Shown: positions 10,901 through 23,035, numbered from the stretch's first letter. The stretch: DNA of 64,000 nt from Echinarachnius parma (GCA_037951105.1 JBAMJV010001832.1:248001-312000); one strand, 5' to 3'. Notes: generated from the letters alone by a model not told the origin. Numbers and translations are program-made.

Positions 10901-13900
10901 GCATTTGTGTTTGTGTTGTAGATGCTTCTGTGTGTAGGAAGCTTCTTTGGGACTGGTGAGTCTGCTCTGGCTGAATGGAAGCAGCTCCAGTCTGCAGAGC
11001 TCAAAGGTGAGAATCTTTATAGTATACTTGCTTAATTAATTTGAATAGCGCCATATAGAATTGATCATATTTGAGAGGTTATTCAGGTTGCAAATCTCAA
11101 TACAATAACAGTATGTTTAGAAGAAGCCTACAGTTACCAGTTTTTTTTGGTGTTGTTGTTCTTGTGTTGTATGTTACTTCAGAATTGTTTTTTTTTGTAT
11201 TGCATCAGAATTTGTCTACCCTAATGATAAGTCTACCAGATAAATATTGTAATGGAGTATATGTTGATTGTCTGTTCACACATTTATGATTGAATGCTTT
11301 CCCAAGATTTATATCAGTACAATTGCTGTTTGAACGAGGTATCAAGGTGAATTTTATTGATTTGCTTACACCATTATGATATGTTTGTTTTCTTCTTGAT
11401 TCCAGTTCCCATTCCCACATACATATTGGGGCCCAACAATCCTGATCACTCCATCTTCTATGATGACAAAGAAGGATGCGATATCTGTGAGAATCTCACA
11501 TACCTAGGTAAGTTGTGCCCTCTCATATTAAATAATTGTCATTTAAACTATGCTATTCGCGTGAGTATCATAATACTTACAAAACAAGATAAATAGAATT
11601 CTACAATCACAACTGAAATGTTTACTTAATGTTGACGTAATTATTATGTCAGTAATAAAGATGAGACTAAAATGTTCTTCAAGTTTGTTCTAGTCATATT
11701 AATAGATTCTAGTTCTCTTATATTCAGTTATTCCACTGTTGACAGGACGGTCGAGGTAAATTAACTCACTACCACCATACAAAAGAAAAATAGGCAGTGG
11801 CAAGTACTAGAAACATGATGATGCAAACATTAGTATGTGGGACTGAAGGACAGCTACCACTGTCACACAGCTTCCTAGCAAAAGTAAAAGAACTTGCACA
11901 ATAAGTTGCCATAACAAAATAGTCCAACAAAAGTTTAGATTTCAGAGGATTTCCATGTATAATAAGAAATGTACAAAAATGTACAAAGAAAGGATGAAAT
12001 TGAACAGAAATGATGAATAAGTGACGTGGAGAGGCGGGAGAAGCAGATTTGCATAGTTTTTACAACATACCATCCCCTCTCATTACATTATTGGTATTAA
12101 CATGTTCCCTACTAGATTTTGCAATCCCCAATATTCATGTAGGTCCAACTAAGTTCCCATAGGAATAATTGAACAATGAACATCTTCTTACAGGCAAGAG
12201 AGGCATGTATGCAACAGCATCAGGATTACAGATAGCCTACCTTAGCGGTACCGAGTCACAGAGGCCTAATGATGGGTGCTATTTCACAAGAGCGGACGTG
12301 GATGCCCTGGGTCTGCCCTCAGTGTCCAACAGCAAGTTCAAAGGAGTGGATGTTCTTCTGACCTCACAGTGGCCAAGTAGTGTAACGCAGTACACCAGCA
12401 ACACGGTAAGAATGGGATGAGTTTTAAACCATATAAGGACTGGTATTTTATCCCCGCTATGCCTGCTATTTAACAAGAGATGACATGAATCCCTGGGTCT
12501 GCCCTTGGTGTCCAACAGCAAGTTCAAAGGAGTGGACGTTACTGACCTCCCAGTGGCCAAACAGTGTTACCAAATACACAAATAACTCAGTAAGCACTTG
12601 ATGAGTTCAAAACTGGTATTTTATGGCTACTATTGCCCGTTATGCCTGCTAGTTTATAAGAGCGGACATGGATATGCTTAGTATGCCCTGAGTCGGTCCT
12701 CAGTGTCCAACAGCAAGTTCAAAGGAGTGGACGTTCTGCTGATCTCCCAGTGGCCTAGCAGTGTCACCCAGTACACAAACAACTTTGTAAGAACTTGATG
12801 AGTTTTAAATCCTTTAAGGACTGGTATTTTATCCCTGCTATGCCTGCTATTTCACAAGAGGTGATGTGGATGTGCTGGGTCTGCCCTTGGTGTCCCACAG
12901 CAAGTTCAAAGGAGTGGACATTCTACTTACCTCTCAGTGGCCAAGCAGTCTCACCCATTACACCCAAAACTCTATGAGAACTTGATGAGTGGTAAACCTG
13001 AACATGTTTTTCTCCTGACAATAATCAAACCGTGGTATATGGGAATTCTTTGACATGCCATAATCAATTAGTCTGTAACAATTATGAAGATTTGATTAAA
13101 TATCTTGTGTTGTTATTGTAGTCCAGACAATTTGTATTCTAATCTGAATTGCCTGTGTATTTGAAACACATGAAGCATGAACAATTATGAGCTAGTCTTA
13201 AATTCTTTCCTGACAAAAAATTTAATATACAGGTGAAACACTAATAAAACATTAATTTATTTGTGCAAAGACAATCAAGCATGTAACCACCAATAATACC
13301 CCATCCAAGTCCTGCTAAAATGTGAATAAAACCTTTTCCCATCATTTTCCTTTTTTCCCAGGGAGGTGTTGATCCCAGTGGGACTTCTCCTATGCTGGAT
13401 GCTCTAACCCTTGGCTCTCAGACCTTTATAAAGCACTAAATGAGAAAAGAGTATCATGTTTGTAAATGTAACTTTATGTATAGTTCCATGAATGTAGTCT
13501 ATGTTGTACCTAAGTACCTAATATTATGGTGATGAGGATGGTGTTGATGATAATGATAATAATTATATCAATGGTTTTCTCTTCCTTATTCAGGAAGGTA
13601 TTGATCCCACAGATACGTCCTCTCTCCTTGGGGACCTAGCCCTAGCTCTGAGACCCAGGTACCACTTTGCGGGCTTGCAGGGCCTGTTCTACGAGAGGAC
13701 GCCATACAGGAATCACAGGGTCCTTGCTGAGAGTGCCAAACATGTGACAAGGTTCCTTGGTCTTGCCAAGGTTGGCAATGCAGAGAAGAAGAAGGTAGGC
13801 CAAGCCTTCACATTAATTAGCTTTTTTGTTCTACTCGCCCATTATTTTGGGCAAGTAAAATAATGAAAGTTCAAGTTTTTTTTTGCCCACAAAAACCAAC

Positions 13901-16900
13901 ATGAAATGTTTTCTTTCTTGCTAGATAGCTTGAATTGCTTGGCAAATTTCTCGCTTGTTTGTAGACCAGATATGTATGTGAGGAATAACATTCTCTCTTA
14001 AAGTTGAACAGAAATGTTAGTTGCCCCATCGTGCAACCAAATAAGAACATTAGATGAAATTTTACTTGCCCAACATCAATTTTGTCTTGCCACAGGCATT
14101 TGGGCAAGTGCTAGCTAGTGTCAAGCCACGAGGTTAAGTTGACCTATTCCATTTATTTTAACCCGCTCACTTCGAGATTCTGAATTCCCCATAGACTTTG
14201 TTCAAAGCTCACCAGGTTCCTTTAGTAGAGGGGTTAAGTATATTTGAATAGTAGTCCAGGCCTAATGTATATTTGTTGTGTCTTTGTATATAGTACCTGT
14301 ATGCCTTCAACATGACCCCGATGAACCAAGTCAGCAAGGAGGAACTGGTCAAGCAGCCTGAAGAGGTCACAGAGTGCCCCTTCTCATGGTCAAAGAGGGA
14401 GGAGAAGAAAGAGGTACAACAATTCTTGAGAACACATATTAATACAAACAAACTTCAAAAGGCATTTTAGCAGGAATATTTTGTCAAATGTTCTGTCTCA
14501 CCGTCTCCAGTGTGTATTTTGAATTGATATTCTTTGACCCTTCTCATGGTCAAAGAAGGACAAGGAGAAAGAAGTATGACAGTTCTTGTGATGACTTTGT
14601 GATGGTGGAAAAGCCCATTTAGTCATTAGCTTGTATATTATGCAACTTCTGTACCGCATTAACATTTTGTGCTTAGCTTAAAGTGAGGCCTGTAAAGTGT
14701 CAGATATTTCCCAAAATGACATTTGAGACTTCAATCCTGTACCAAAATCATTGTAAGATATGTCCGAATGATGTGTGAATGTTTCATTGAAAAAGAACAC
14801 TGCTTTCCTGGTTAAAAAAGTGAAAATATGCGTCAGCTTTTACAATGGACGTTTATGAGGTTTATGACCGTTTGTTAACGCTTTTGAGCGGAATGATAGC
14901 TATCGTCATACTAAAGGGGCATTTGAAAAAATCTAACCCTATTTTATTCTTCTCTTTTATACCATAAGCTAAACAACACGGTAGAAGAGAAACGAGGAAG
15001 CTCCAAGTAATTTTCGTGGAGAATAGACACTTTACAGGCCTCACTTTAAACTATGTATAGTTTTTTCCTGCATTATTGGAGTGATTCTTGTAATATGGAA
15101 CCTAAACTTGAGCGGTCACATGAATTTGAGTGTAATCAAGCAATAACAGAAGCTCGCCAAAATGCTTGTGAGCAGTATAACTTTGTTTCATTAGTCCATT
15201 CCCATCAAGATTCTGAAATCCCTATAGACTTTGTACATACATGTAGTCCCCCAGCTTCCCTAAGACAATTAGGGGTTAAATGTAATTTGTTATCATAATT
15301 TGATTTTTCCATCCCCATTCACAGGTCAACCAGTTCTTCTTCTCGTCCGGGGGAGGGGCAGGACAAAGAGGGAGGGGTCAGAAGAGGAGAGGTGGTCAGA
15401 ACCAAGGCGGTCACAGGGGTGAGGATCAGAGGGGGGACGGTCAGGGACAGGAGGGACAGATGCAACACAAACGACCCTTCAAAAATCACCGTAAGATTCT
15501 CTCCATTTGTTGACAATTACAGAGTGTTTACAAAAAAGCGGAACCCAACTTCCACCAGCAATATCTTATGTATTAAACATAGTTATGTTTATTGCAATAT
15601 ATCATCGCAAAGATAATTTATTCTTTCATTTGATACCATATTTGTAATAATTGAGCTTGTAGTTATTGAATTGCAAGCATTTTAAACGAGCAATGTTAAA
15701 ATTGCTTTGCGCACAAGATTTAGATCTATTCATCAACACGGTGTGATGGTCATTCATGGAAACCTCTCCTTGTGTTCTTTTGTCTTGTAATCCTTTTGTT
15801 CCGTGAATAATTTAACATGGAGATACTTTTTAAATCAGTTCCTTGCCTGATCATGCAACTGACCACTTAACACGAGCACAAACCTGTGTGGACAGACATG
15901 GGGGTCATGTGGAAGGACCTTGGGGATAATTATGGACCCTCAACTCTTCAAAAAGTTGAATAAAATGTCAAACTATGAATCAAGAAACACAATGAAATGT
16001 AATGCTGTTAGGTAAACAAAATATCCCGTCTCGAACCCGGCTCGGTAGAATTACAAAATTATTAACGGGATCCCGGATCGTCCCGGTTCCCTTGTGTATG
16101 AGCAAAAAACTGCCTGTACCCATGCACACACAATTGCTTATGTTGGAAGTTATGAGGAGACATACCATACATATACATTAGCCCAGGTTCAGTGGACATG
16201 CATATCATACCAAACTCACAACCAAATGTGAACTCAGGGCCATGTGTGTAAGATCATGTTTGGGCGAATTTTTTATGACTACAAGAAACACATTGTTGAA
16301 AAGTTTGTTATCTAAAAAAAATGGGAGGCAGCATTGGGGTAATTTATTTTTGGGGGTGTGCCAGTGTTTCGGGCAGAGTTATGTGGTTTGTTTTTGAGTT
16401 ATGTTCAATAAAGCATACACAGGAAAAGCAAGTTCTCAATATATCTTTGTGGGAGTCAAGATAAAAAGTTAAAAAAGTATATTCAAAGGTTGGGGTAAGC
16501 TTTCCAACAGGTGGGGGGCATTCCCCTTAAACCCTTTGTATAGCTCTACACAAATTCAGGTAATTGACTTCAAGGCTCAACCTGTTTAAACATTGTGACC
16601 TTCTCTGCCACTGGTCACAGCCACAGGTCGTAAATCTGTCATAACTACTGCAGTTTACTTGAGCCAATCCCATTTTTTTCTTATATGTACCAGTATACAG
16701 ATTTGTTATTATTACTGGAGAAAATTTGTTGCCAAAACCAAGAATTATACAAACAAAGGGCCAATTCTCGGACTGCTCGTTTCCCGGTTTGAAGGCCATA
16801 ATCGCCGGGAATCCCTTCTCGTCTCGGATCGGATAACAGCACTAATGAAATGTCACTTGAATTTGTCTACTGTTTCATTCTTTACACTGCATTTAACAAT

Positions 16901-19900
16901 TACTTTCTACTCTTGTGCGCAAAGTACTTTTTACATAACCTTTTTAAAATAAGTTTTTATTCAATCATGCATGACGTTATCACCACATATTTGGTATCAA
17001 ACGAAAGAGTATGAATTAACCTTTGATATGACATATTGCAAAAAATATAATTAATGTTTATGTAATAAAATATTGCTGGTGGAAGTTGCGTTCCGCTTTT
17101 TTATAAACACCCTGTAATGTCTAGTCCGCCAATTAATACAAATGATACAAAACAAGATTCTAATTTAATGTTTCAATTATTTTACATTTAGAAATGCACA
17201 TAAAAAGTACAGGTTAATATAAGCTTCATCGATGTCATATGTCATTTCACATAATTATGAATAGTTAACTTGCAAAAAGCAATAACTTCCATTTTTGTCA
17301 ATGTTTGATAATTGCATAAAAAAAAGTAGGATGTCATGAGCAATTAAGGGTAATTATAGTCATAGATTGAAATAGCATACGTTTTATGCTAAACTTGATC
17401 TTACATCATTTAGAATTGTTTATGTGTCATTTGTGTACATTTAAAAATATGTAATGTTCTTGCTTCAAGTATATCACATTTAAAAAAAGGATAAATCATA
17501 AGAAAATACCATTCAAAAGAAAATACAAACTGATACAGAAAATTGACTTTGTCATCATGCCAAAAGGATAAATGGCTTTAGATATTAACTAAATTAACAA
17601 CATTGTTTATCATATATATTTTGTATTTGGAACCTTACTGTTTGCAGCCAAGCCCACTGGTCCCTGTTGGTTCTGCCTGGGCAGTCCTGAGGTGGAGAAA
17701 CATCTGGTGGCTAGTGTAGGAGAATCCGTAAGTTATCTTCTTTCTTCACTGGATTTTCAATTTTTTTTATTTTAGACAATTATGTTTAATGTATGAAAAT
17801 GAGCAATGAAAACTGGGATATGCCTGTGTCTTCCTGATTGCTAGAATCGGTAATAATTGTTTTTTATGCCTCCGCAACGAAGTAGCCGGAGGCATTATGT
17901 TTTCGGGTTGTCCGTCCGTCCGTACGTCCCGTTCTCGTGATCGCGTTATCTCAAGAACCGATTGACGGATTCTGACCAAACTTGGTACATGTATGTATTT
18001 TGGGGAGCCAATGAACTGATTAGATTTTGGGGTCATGAGGTCAAAGGTCACAGAGCTCATTTTATATGCAAAATAAGCTCGTGATCACGTTATCTCAAGA
18101 ACGGATTGACGGATTCTGACCAAACTTGGTACATGTATGTATCTTTGGGAGCCAATGAACCGATTGGATTTTGGGGTCCTGAGGTCAAAGGTCACAGACC
18201 TCATTATATATGCAAAAATAGCTTGTGATAGTATTATCTCAAGAACCGATTGACGGATTCTGCCCAAACTTGGTACATGTATGTATCTTGGGGAGCCGAT
18301 GAACTGATTACATTTTGGGGTCATGATGTCAAAGGTCAAAGGTCACACGGCTCATTATACATGCAAAAATGCTTGTAATTGGAAATCTCAAGAACTGAAT
18401 GTCAGATTTCAATCCAACTTGGTACCTGAATGTATCTTTTAGAGAGCTTTTGTAGTCATTATATTTTGGGGTCATGAGGTCAAAGGTCAAGGTCACAGGA
18501 CTCATTTTGTAAAATTATCTCAAGAATCAGTTGACAAATAACCATCAAACTTAGTACCTATAATTTGAATTTTGGAGAGCTAATAAGCTAATAAAATGTT
18601 GGGTCATGAGGGCAAAGGTCAAGGTCACATATATATAGCTCATAATTGTGATATGGCAAGATCCGATAGACAGATTACCATCAAAATTGAGTTGACAGAA
18701 TTAATTCTGTGTATGTTAATTTGGGCTTGATATATATAAATCGCGCAATGACGGAGACATCATTTTCGACTGCGCGCAGTCGAAGATCCATCTAGTTTAT
18801 TTGAGTAACTTTTTGTGGAAGAAAGTCAGTTGGATGAAGGATTTGTATATCGGTTTAAAGGGATCTAGTAACTTTGTTGATTATGTGCAAAAAGTGATAA
18901 GTGGTTGATACAATGTATTTTGTTGTTATCTGATACCATGTCCATTGGGTGTTGTGTGAAAATTTCAAGTTAAATGGACGTTATATGGCCGAGTAATGAG
19001 CAAAAATGCAAAGTGATATTCACTAACTCATTGCACTCACTTTGTACACGGTTCTGACGATCCAGTAGTTAATTTAACAACTGAACACTTCAATCGTAAA
19101 TATCTTTTTAACGAAAGGGAAATTTGAAAAACCGAAACCTGTCCAATGCTTTTTTATTGTTAATACGAATACAACAAGGTATGAGGGAACTGCTAGAATT
19201 CCAATTGGATTTTGAGGATTTGGACAATGTTACTAAGTCCCTTTAATTGTCTATGTTTGCGAAATAATATGTGAAACTTTATGAGTGAAAGGAAATAAAG
19301 GAGTGTAATTTTTTTTTTTTTTCAGGATCAAAACATGTGACACTTTCATTCAAAGTCATAGATATTTCCATAACTTGATAATGTTCACCTTTAGTTATGT
19401 CCAGACAAAATTATTTTCAATCTCTAGCTCATACACTTGTTATGTGTTAGTGGTTGTACACCTACTCATTTGTTTATGCAAACCTTCTGCTAAGTTACAT
19501 CCAGTCAAAAGATCTCTCAATACTCCAGGGAAAGTTTTGTTTGAGTGGTATACTTTCCATCAAATTGTCTATATTTAATGCCTGTTTGATCCTTGACTAC
19601 AGATGAACACTGTTATGAATTTGTGCCATTAATTTTATTTCACTTTTAACCGTCTATTTACTTTCAGTGTTACCTAGCTCTTGCCAAAGGAGGTCTCATC
19701 CCAGACCATGTCCTAGTCCTTCCTATTGGTCACTATCAGTCATCACTGGACCTAACTGAGGTATGCGAGAGGGATATACTATTCTTTCCTTTCTAGATAG
19801 GACACTATGTGAAAAATGGAGAAAAAAAAAGAAAAAAGGAGAAAGTACATGGAGGGGTAATTAAATGCTTTCTTTCAGCACAATAAATTAGAAATAGGAG

Positions 19901-22900
19901 GTGATGACTTTATTTTAAGATTAAAATTCATCAAATTGGTTCATGATAACTAAAGTGTTAATTGTAAGCCTCTAGAACGAGTATGAGATTTTTAGTAGGA
20001 TTTCAATTATATAGATTATTGAAAACCTTGTTTTGCTTATGATAAGATACAGCTCATTGTTTATTAATTCTAAATTCTGCTCACCAAAGTAAAATTTAGG
20101 GTCTGAATTCAGTGTCATTATTTGTTAACTCGTTCTCTTTCATTCCAATGTGTATCTTGTTCACTTGTAGGAAGTGCAAACAGAGTTGGAGCAGTACAAG
20201 ACGGCTCTGCGGAAGTTCTTTCACTCCAAGGGCAAATCCTGCGTCATCTACGAAAGGAACTTTAGAACGCAGCATCTGCAGCTTCAGGTACAAAATAATG
20301 TAAATCTTATATTTACAAACTGCTTTACATCCCTGTCTTACTGGAGACATAAATGTACTTAATAGTGACTAGCGTTAAACCTTGTGATGGTCATGTTGGT
20401 AAATTTTAGGCACATCTTCAAAAGATTCTATTATGATTTTTTTTCTCAAAATAAATGTGTGCCAATTATAAGTTATCTATTTTGGTCATTGATTTTATCT
20501 GCTTTCCTATCCATTAAATCGGACAGATGTTTTCTATTCAAATTAATATGAGAATTAATTGTTATCTCCTATCTTATCTACCAGGTGATACCAGTTGAGA
20601 AGTCCAAAGTGGAGGACATTAAGGAGGTTTTCTTCAGGTTAGCTGAGCAGCACAAACTGGAGCTGGCTGAGATACCCAAACACACAGACCTCAGACAGGT
20701 AATGATACCCAAACACACAGACCTCAGACAGATAATGATACCCAAACACACAGACCTCAGACAGGTAATGATACCCAAACACACAGACCTCAGACAGGTA
20801 GTGATACCCAAACACACAGACCTCAGACAGGTAATGATACCCAAACACACAGACCTCAGACAGGTAGTGATACCCAAACACACAGACCTCAGACAGGTAA
20901 TGATACCCAAACACACAGACCTCAGACAGGTAATGATACCCAAACACACAGACCTCAGACAGGTAGTGATACCCAAACACACAGACCTCAGACAGGTAGT
21001 GATACCCAAACACACAGACCTCAGACAGGTAATGATACCCAAACACACAGACCTCAGACAGGTAATGATACCCAAACACACAGACCTCAGACAGGTAGTG
21101 ATACCCAAACACACAGACCTCAGACAGGTAGTGATACCCAAACACACAGACCTCAGACAGGTAATGATACCCAAACACACAGACCTCAGACAGGTAATGA
21201 TACCCAAACACACAGACCTCAGACAGGTAATCATACCCAAACACACAGACCTCAGACAGGTAATGATACCCAAACACACAGACCTCAGACAGGTAATGAT
21301 ACCCAAACACGCAGACCTCAGACAGGTAGTGATACCCAAACACGCAGACCTCAGACAGGTAATGATACCCAAACACACAGACCTCAGACAGGTAATGATA
21401 CCCAAACACACAGACCTCAGACAGGTAGTGATACCCAAACACACAGACCTCAGACAGGTAATGATACCCAAACACACAGACCTCAGACAGGTAATGATAC
21501 CCAAACACACAGACCTCAGACAGGTAATGATACCCAAACACACAGACCTCAGACAGGTACTGATACCCAAACACACAGACCTCAGACAGGTAATGATAAT
21601 TCATTTAATACCTCAAGCAGGCTGAGATACCCAAACACAAAGACCTCAGACAGGTAATGATAATTCATTTAATACCTCAAGCAGGGCTCTATGAAACAAA
21701 TATTTGTTGCTTGCCCAACAGCAAAATCAACTTGCCCTAAGTGTTCAGGTATTATATGCCATTGAGCTTGTTAATATTTTTGTGTACTTATAAATCACAA
21801 TTTCACACTTGAAATATGTTACCTAGCAAAAAATTTAAATAATAAGTCATAATTTTAATTCCAAATCTGAACAAAATGCATTATTTTCAACGAGGCAACA
21901 AAGTTAATCCCCTGCCCAATAGGACAAGTGAATTGATTTAGTCTTGCCCTTCTATGACTTTAACTTGCCTTGGGCAAGCAGTCAATCTGCCATTTAACTT
22001 TGGCCTCACTGTTAAGTTGGCACAGGGTGGAAACTTAATTGGTGTATTTTATGGCATGCCGCAAATTTGAAATATTGAACATGTGCTTATATGAGTAGTC
22101 ACCATTAGTATTATTATTATTAAAAACTCTAAAGCAAAAGAACAAAAGTAATATAACAGCAAAACACACAATTTATACAAATTGCGAGTATGCGACAGCT
22201 ATAAACAGTGCAAAGCAGACTTCTAATGATATTCATATTTCTATTTCAGATCCTTTCTGTTGGGTCCCCCTACTTCTTTGCAGAGTTTGGTGATGGTGAG
22301 AAGCTCCTTCACAAAATCAAGAGGTTCTTCCCTCTTCAGTTTGGAAGGTACAGAGGCATTCATTTATTTATCTTTCTGGTATTTCATGAATTAATTAATT
22401 TCTGCTTGTTTGGCTACCTATCGGTAAGCAAACATTTAATGTTGTGTGCCATCGTTTTTTTTATTATTTGCATCATTAGAGTATATAGAGAGAGTAATAA
22501 ATACTCTGCTTATTATGTATTTTGTATTCCAAAAAAAAAAAAAAAGGATTTACTTTGTGAATGTGTGTGACAAGCAAATCAACATTGGGAATAGACCCAT
22601 TTAATTTCTTTGTGGACAATAAAGAAAGTATCCTCTTGCTTGCCGTTGTTTACTGAAGTCACAATACACCTGAATCTACTTTGTTATATTATTCCTAAAT
22701 GCACTATGTTTTGGTATAAAATGCATTCACCATAGACTTTAAACAGAGTATTTTTAGGACCAGTTCTTAACGGGTTAATTTGCTATCCCAATGAAAATTT
22801 TATTATAAATAAATTAATTAATTCTGTATTACAAATCTTGCTCCCAGGGAGGTGATGGCATCAGAGGAACTACTGAACATGCCTGAGAGAATCGACTGGA

Positions 22901-22986
22901 AGAACTGTAGCTCCACTAAGGAAGAGGAAATTAAGATGGCCGCCACATTCAGGGAGGCGTTTGAGCCCTTCGATTTCAACGAGTGA
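7988..22986 (+). CDS. CWF19L1: CWF19-like protein 1 (CwfJ family), 14 coding exons
   Basis: Exons: 7988-8010, 10382-10466, 10922-11006, 11406-11507, 12194-12405, 13594-13794, 14294-14413, 15325-15490, 17648-17727, 19668-19760, 20171-20287, 20585-20698, 22250-22347, 22848-22986. All joins are GT-AG and phases agree, giving 544 aa (human about 538). The N-terminal part, beginning [19 protein letters not shown], is the metallophosphoesterase-like domain shared with lariat debranching enzyme Dbr1. Residues about 277-331 are a Gly/Arg/Gln-rich linker. From about 332 comes the CwfJ C1 (HIT-like) domain with [16 protein letters not shown] and the HLQLQ motif at 424-428, then CwfJ C2 with [12 protein letters not shown]. 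The family acts with Dbr1 in intron turnover (yeast Drn1). Exons 5, 6, 7, 12 and 14 have decayed copies next to them, and the exon 12 donor lies in a minisatellite. Confidence 0.95.
8221..8249. repeat. perfect hairpin, 13-bp arms, TAC loop
   Basis: CCAGGCGCCGTAC, loop TAC, GTACGGCGCCTGG. It lies in intron 1 of CWF19L1. A related hairpin with the same loop lies at 8850-8874. Confidence 0.7.
8663..8681 (+). repeat. (ATC)n microsatellite
   Basis: About six ATC units in intron 1 of CWF19L1. Confidence 0.8.
8850..8874. repeat. second TAC-loop hairpin, 11-bp arms
   Basis: CAGCGCCGTCC, loop TAC, GGACGGCGCTG. Compared with 8221-8249 the core pair next to the loop region changed from A-T to C-G on both arms, so pairing is kept. 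Confidence 0.65.
12097..12175. repeat. degenerate TTAA micro-element in CWF19L1 intron 4
   Basis: Starts TTAACATGTTCCCTACTAG and shares the ATTTTGCAATCCC core with the copies at 24669 and 54486. The right end has decayed and lacks TTAA. It ends just before the exon 5 acceptor. Confidence 0.5.
12461..12972 (+). pseudogene. three tandem decayed copies of CWF19L1 exon 5
   Basis: Copies at about 12461-12589, 12642-12786 and 12841-12972 repeat the 3' two-thirds of exon 5 and about 50 bp of following intron; AGCAAGTTCAAAGGAGTGG recurs at 12331, 12517, 12712 and 12899, a period of 186-195 bp. The first copy has small deletions that break the frame but keeps a GTAAGC donor. The second is also broken but keeps GTAAGA. 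The third has an open frame (beginning [20 protein letters not shown]) but its donor is now ATGAG. None has an acceptor of its own, so inclusion in mRNA is unlikely. Confidence 0.85.
13362..13440 (+). pseudogene. decayed copy of CWF19L1 exon 6 with intact acceptor
   Basis: A pyrimidine run and CAG at 13359-13361 precede a segment matching the first 60 bases of exon 6 (GGAGGTGTTGATCCCA against GAAGGTATTGATCCCA). Read in the phase that exon 5 requires, it gives [20 protein letters not shown] and then stops at TAA (13438-13440). No clear donor follows. If spliced to exon 5 it would truncate the protein. Confidence 0.75.
13800..14137. repeat. divergent GGGCAAG element in CWF19L1 intron 6
   Basis: Several CTTGCCC / GGGCAAG motifs in both orientations. 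A related divergent stretch is at 21676-22030 in intron 12. Probably two old copies of one DNA element; the ends were not resolved. Confidence 0.3.
14158..14237. repeat. 80-bp TTAA micro-element in CWF19L1 intron 6
   Basis: Starts TTAACCCGCTCACTTCGAG and ends GAGGGGTTAA, exactly 80 bp including both TTAA. Interior CCCCATAGACTTTG and CTCACCAGGTTCC match the copies at 1186 and 23540. Confidence 0.7.
14535..14573 (+). pseudogene. decayed copy of the 3' end of CWF19L1 exon 7
   Basis: CCCTTCTCATGGTCAAAG is repeated about 150 bp after the true exon end, followed by an AAGGA..AAGAA tail and a donor-like GTATGA. The match continues into the intron (TTCTTG), so exon end and intron start were duplicated together. 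Confidence 0.75.
14678..15049. mobile_element. TTAA-bounded TIR element in CWF19L1 intron 7
   Basis: Ends TTAAAGTGAGGCCTGTAAAG and the reverse complement CTTTACAGGCCTCACTTTAA, about 24-bp near-perfect terminal inverted repeats. TTAA at both ends suits piggyBac-type target duplication. No coding capacity. Confidence 0.65.
15191..15279. repeat. degenerate TTAA micro-element in CWF19L1 intron 7
   Basis: Contains AAGATTCTGAAATCCC and TATAGACTTTGTACATA and ends GGGGTTAA, like the 80-bp family, with a small insertion. Confidence 0.5.
15517..17118. mobile_element. 1.6-kb DNA element with about 200-bp TIRs in CWF19L1 intron 8
   Basis: The left arm starts TTACAGAGTGTTTA and the right arm ends TAAACACCCTGTAA; both contain AAAAGCGGAAC and ACTTCCACCAGCAATAT in opposite orientations, and similarity continues for about 200 bp. 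Its left end is only 27 bp from the exon 8 donor. The inner 1.2 kb shows no transposase. An element with a similar ACACCCTGTAG motif is at 50208-50617. Confidence 0.6.
17861..18795 (+). mobile_element. Helitron-like non-autonomous repeat, copy 1 (CWF19L1 intron 9)
   Basis: The 5' part has a hairpin-forming GCCTCCG..CGGAGGC and a TCCG microsatellite. Then come about five tandem units of about 140 bp, each with a TCTCAAGAACCGATTGACGG-like start and GGTCATGAGGTCAAAGGTC. The 3' end has the palindrome CGACTGCGCGCAGTCG, ten more bases, then CTAG followed by T. A 3' hairpin shortly before CTRR and a following T is the Helitron pattern; central tandem repeats recall Helentron-related elements. No target duplication is expected or seen. 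Confidence 0.55.
18855..19246. mobile_element. TTAA-bounded TIR element in CWF19L1 intron 9
   Basis: Left TTTAAAGGGATCTAGTAAC, right GTTACTAAGTCCCTTTAA; inverted ends of about 20 bp with TTAA at both tips. Non-coding. Confidence 0.55.
20672..21653 (+). repeat. 33-bp minisatellite spanning the CWF19L1 exon 12 donor
   Basis: 28 units start at 20672 and recur every 33 bp to 21563. Each is 27 bases of exon 12 (coding IPKHTDLRQ) plus the first 6 intron bases. The exon-intron junction CAG|GT is kept in 27 of 28 units: 17 GTAATG, 8 GTAGTG, 1 GTAATC, 1 GTACTG; the second unit reads ATAATG. A further offset copy with flanking sequence lies at 21596-21653. Because 33 is a multiple of 3, every donor has the same phase (0), so spliced products would differ by multiples of 11 residues. 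The +5 base is T throughout, so each donor is individually weak. The first donor gives the length expected for the family. Confidence 0.95.
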
Positions 22987-23035
22987 CCTACGCTTGTGGG
23001 CAGACCGGTGTCAAGTTAAAACTGATACTGGCGCC

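Noticed and set aside
12795-12977. An additional mutually exclusive exon 5 of CWF19L1
   Set aside because: The third copy (12841-12972) is open, but it has no acceptor and its donor is ATGAG.
20672-21595. CRISPR-like regular array
   Set aside because: Units are contiguous with no unique spacers, the unit is exon plus intron start, and the context is animal DNA. It is a minisatellite.
20578-21625. Three long ORFs (321-346 aa) on both strands across the 33-bp repeats
   Set aside because: They are open only because a stop-free unit divisible by 3 is repeated. The first 38 codons of the plus ORF are the true CWF19L1 exon 12.
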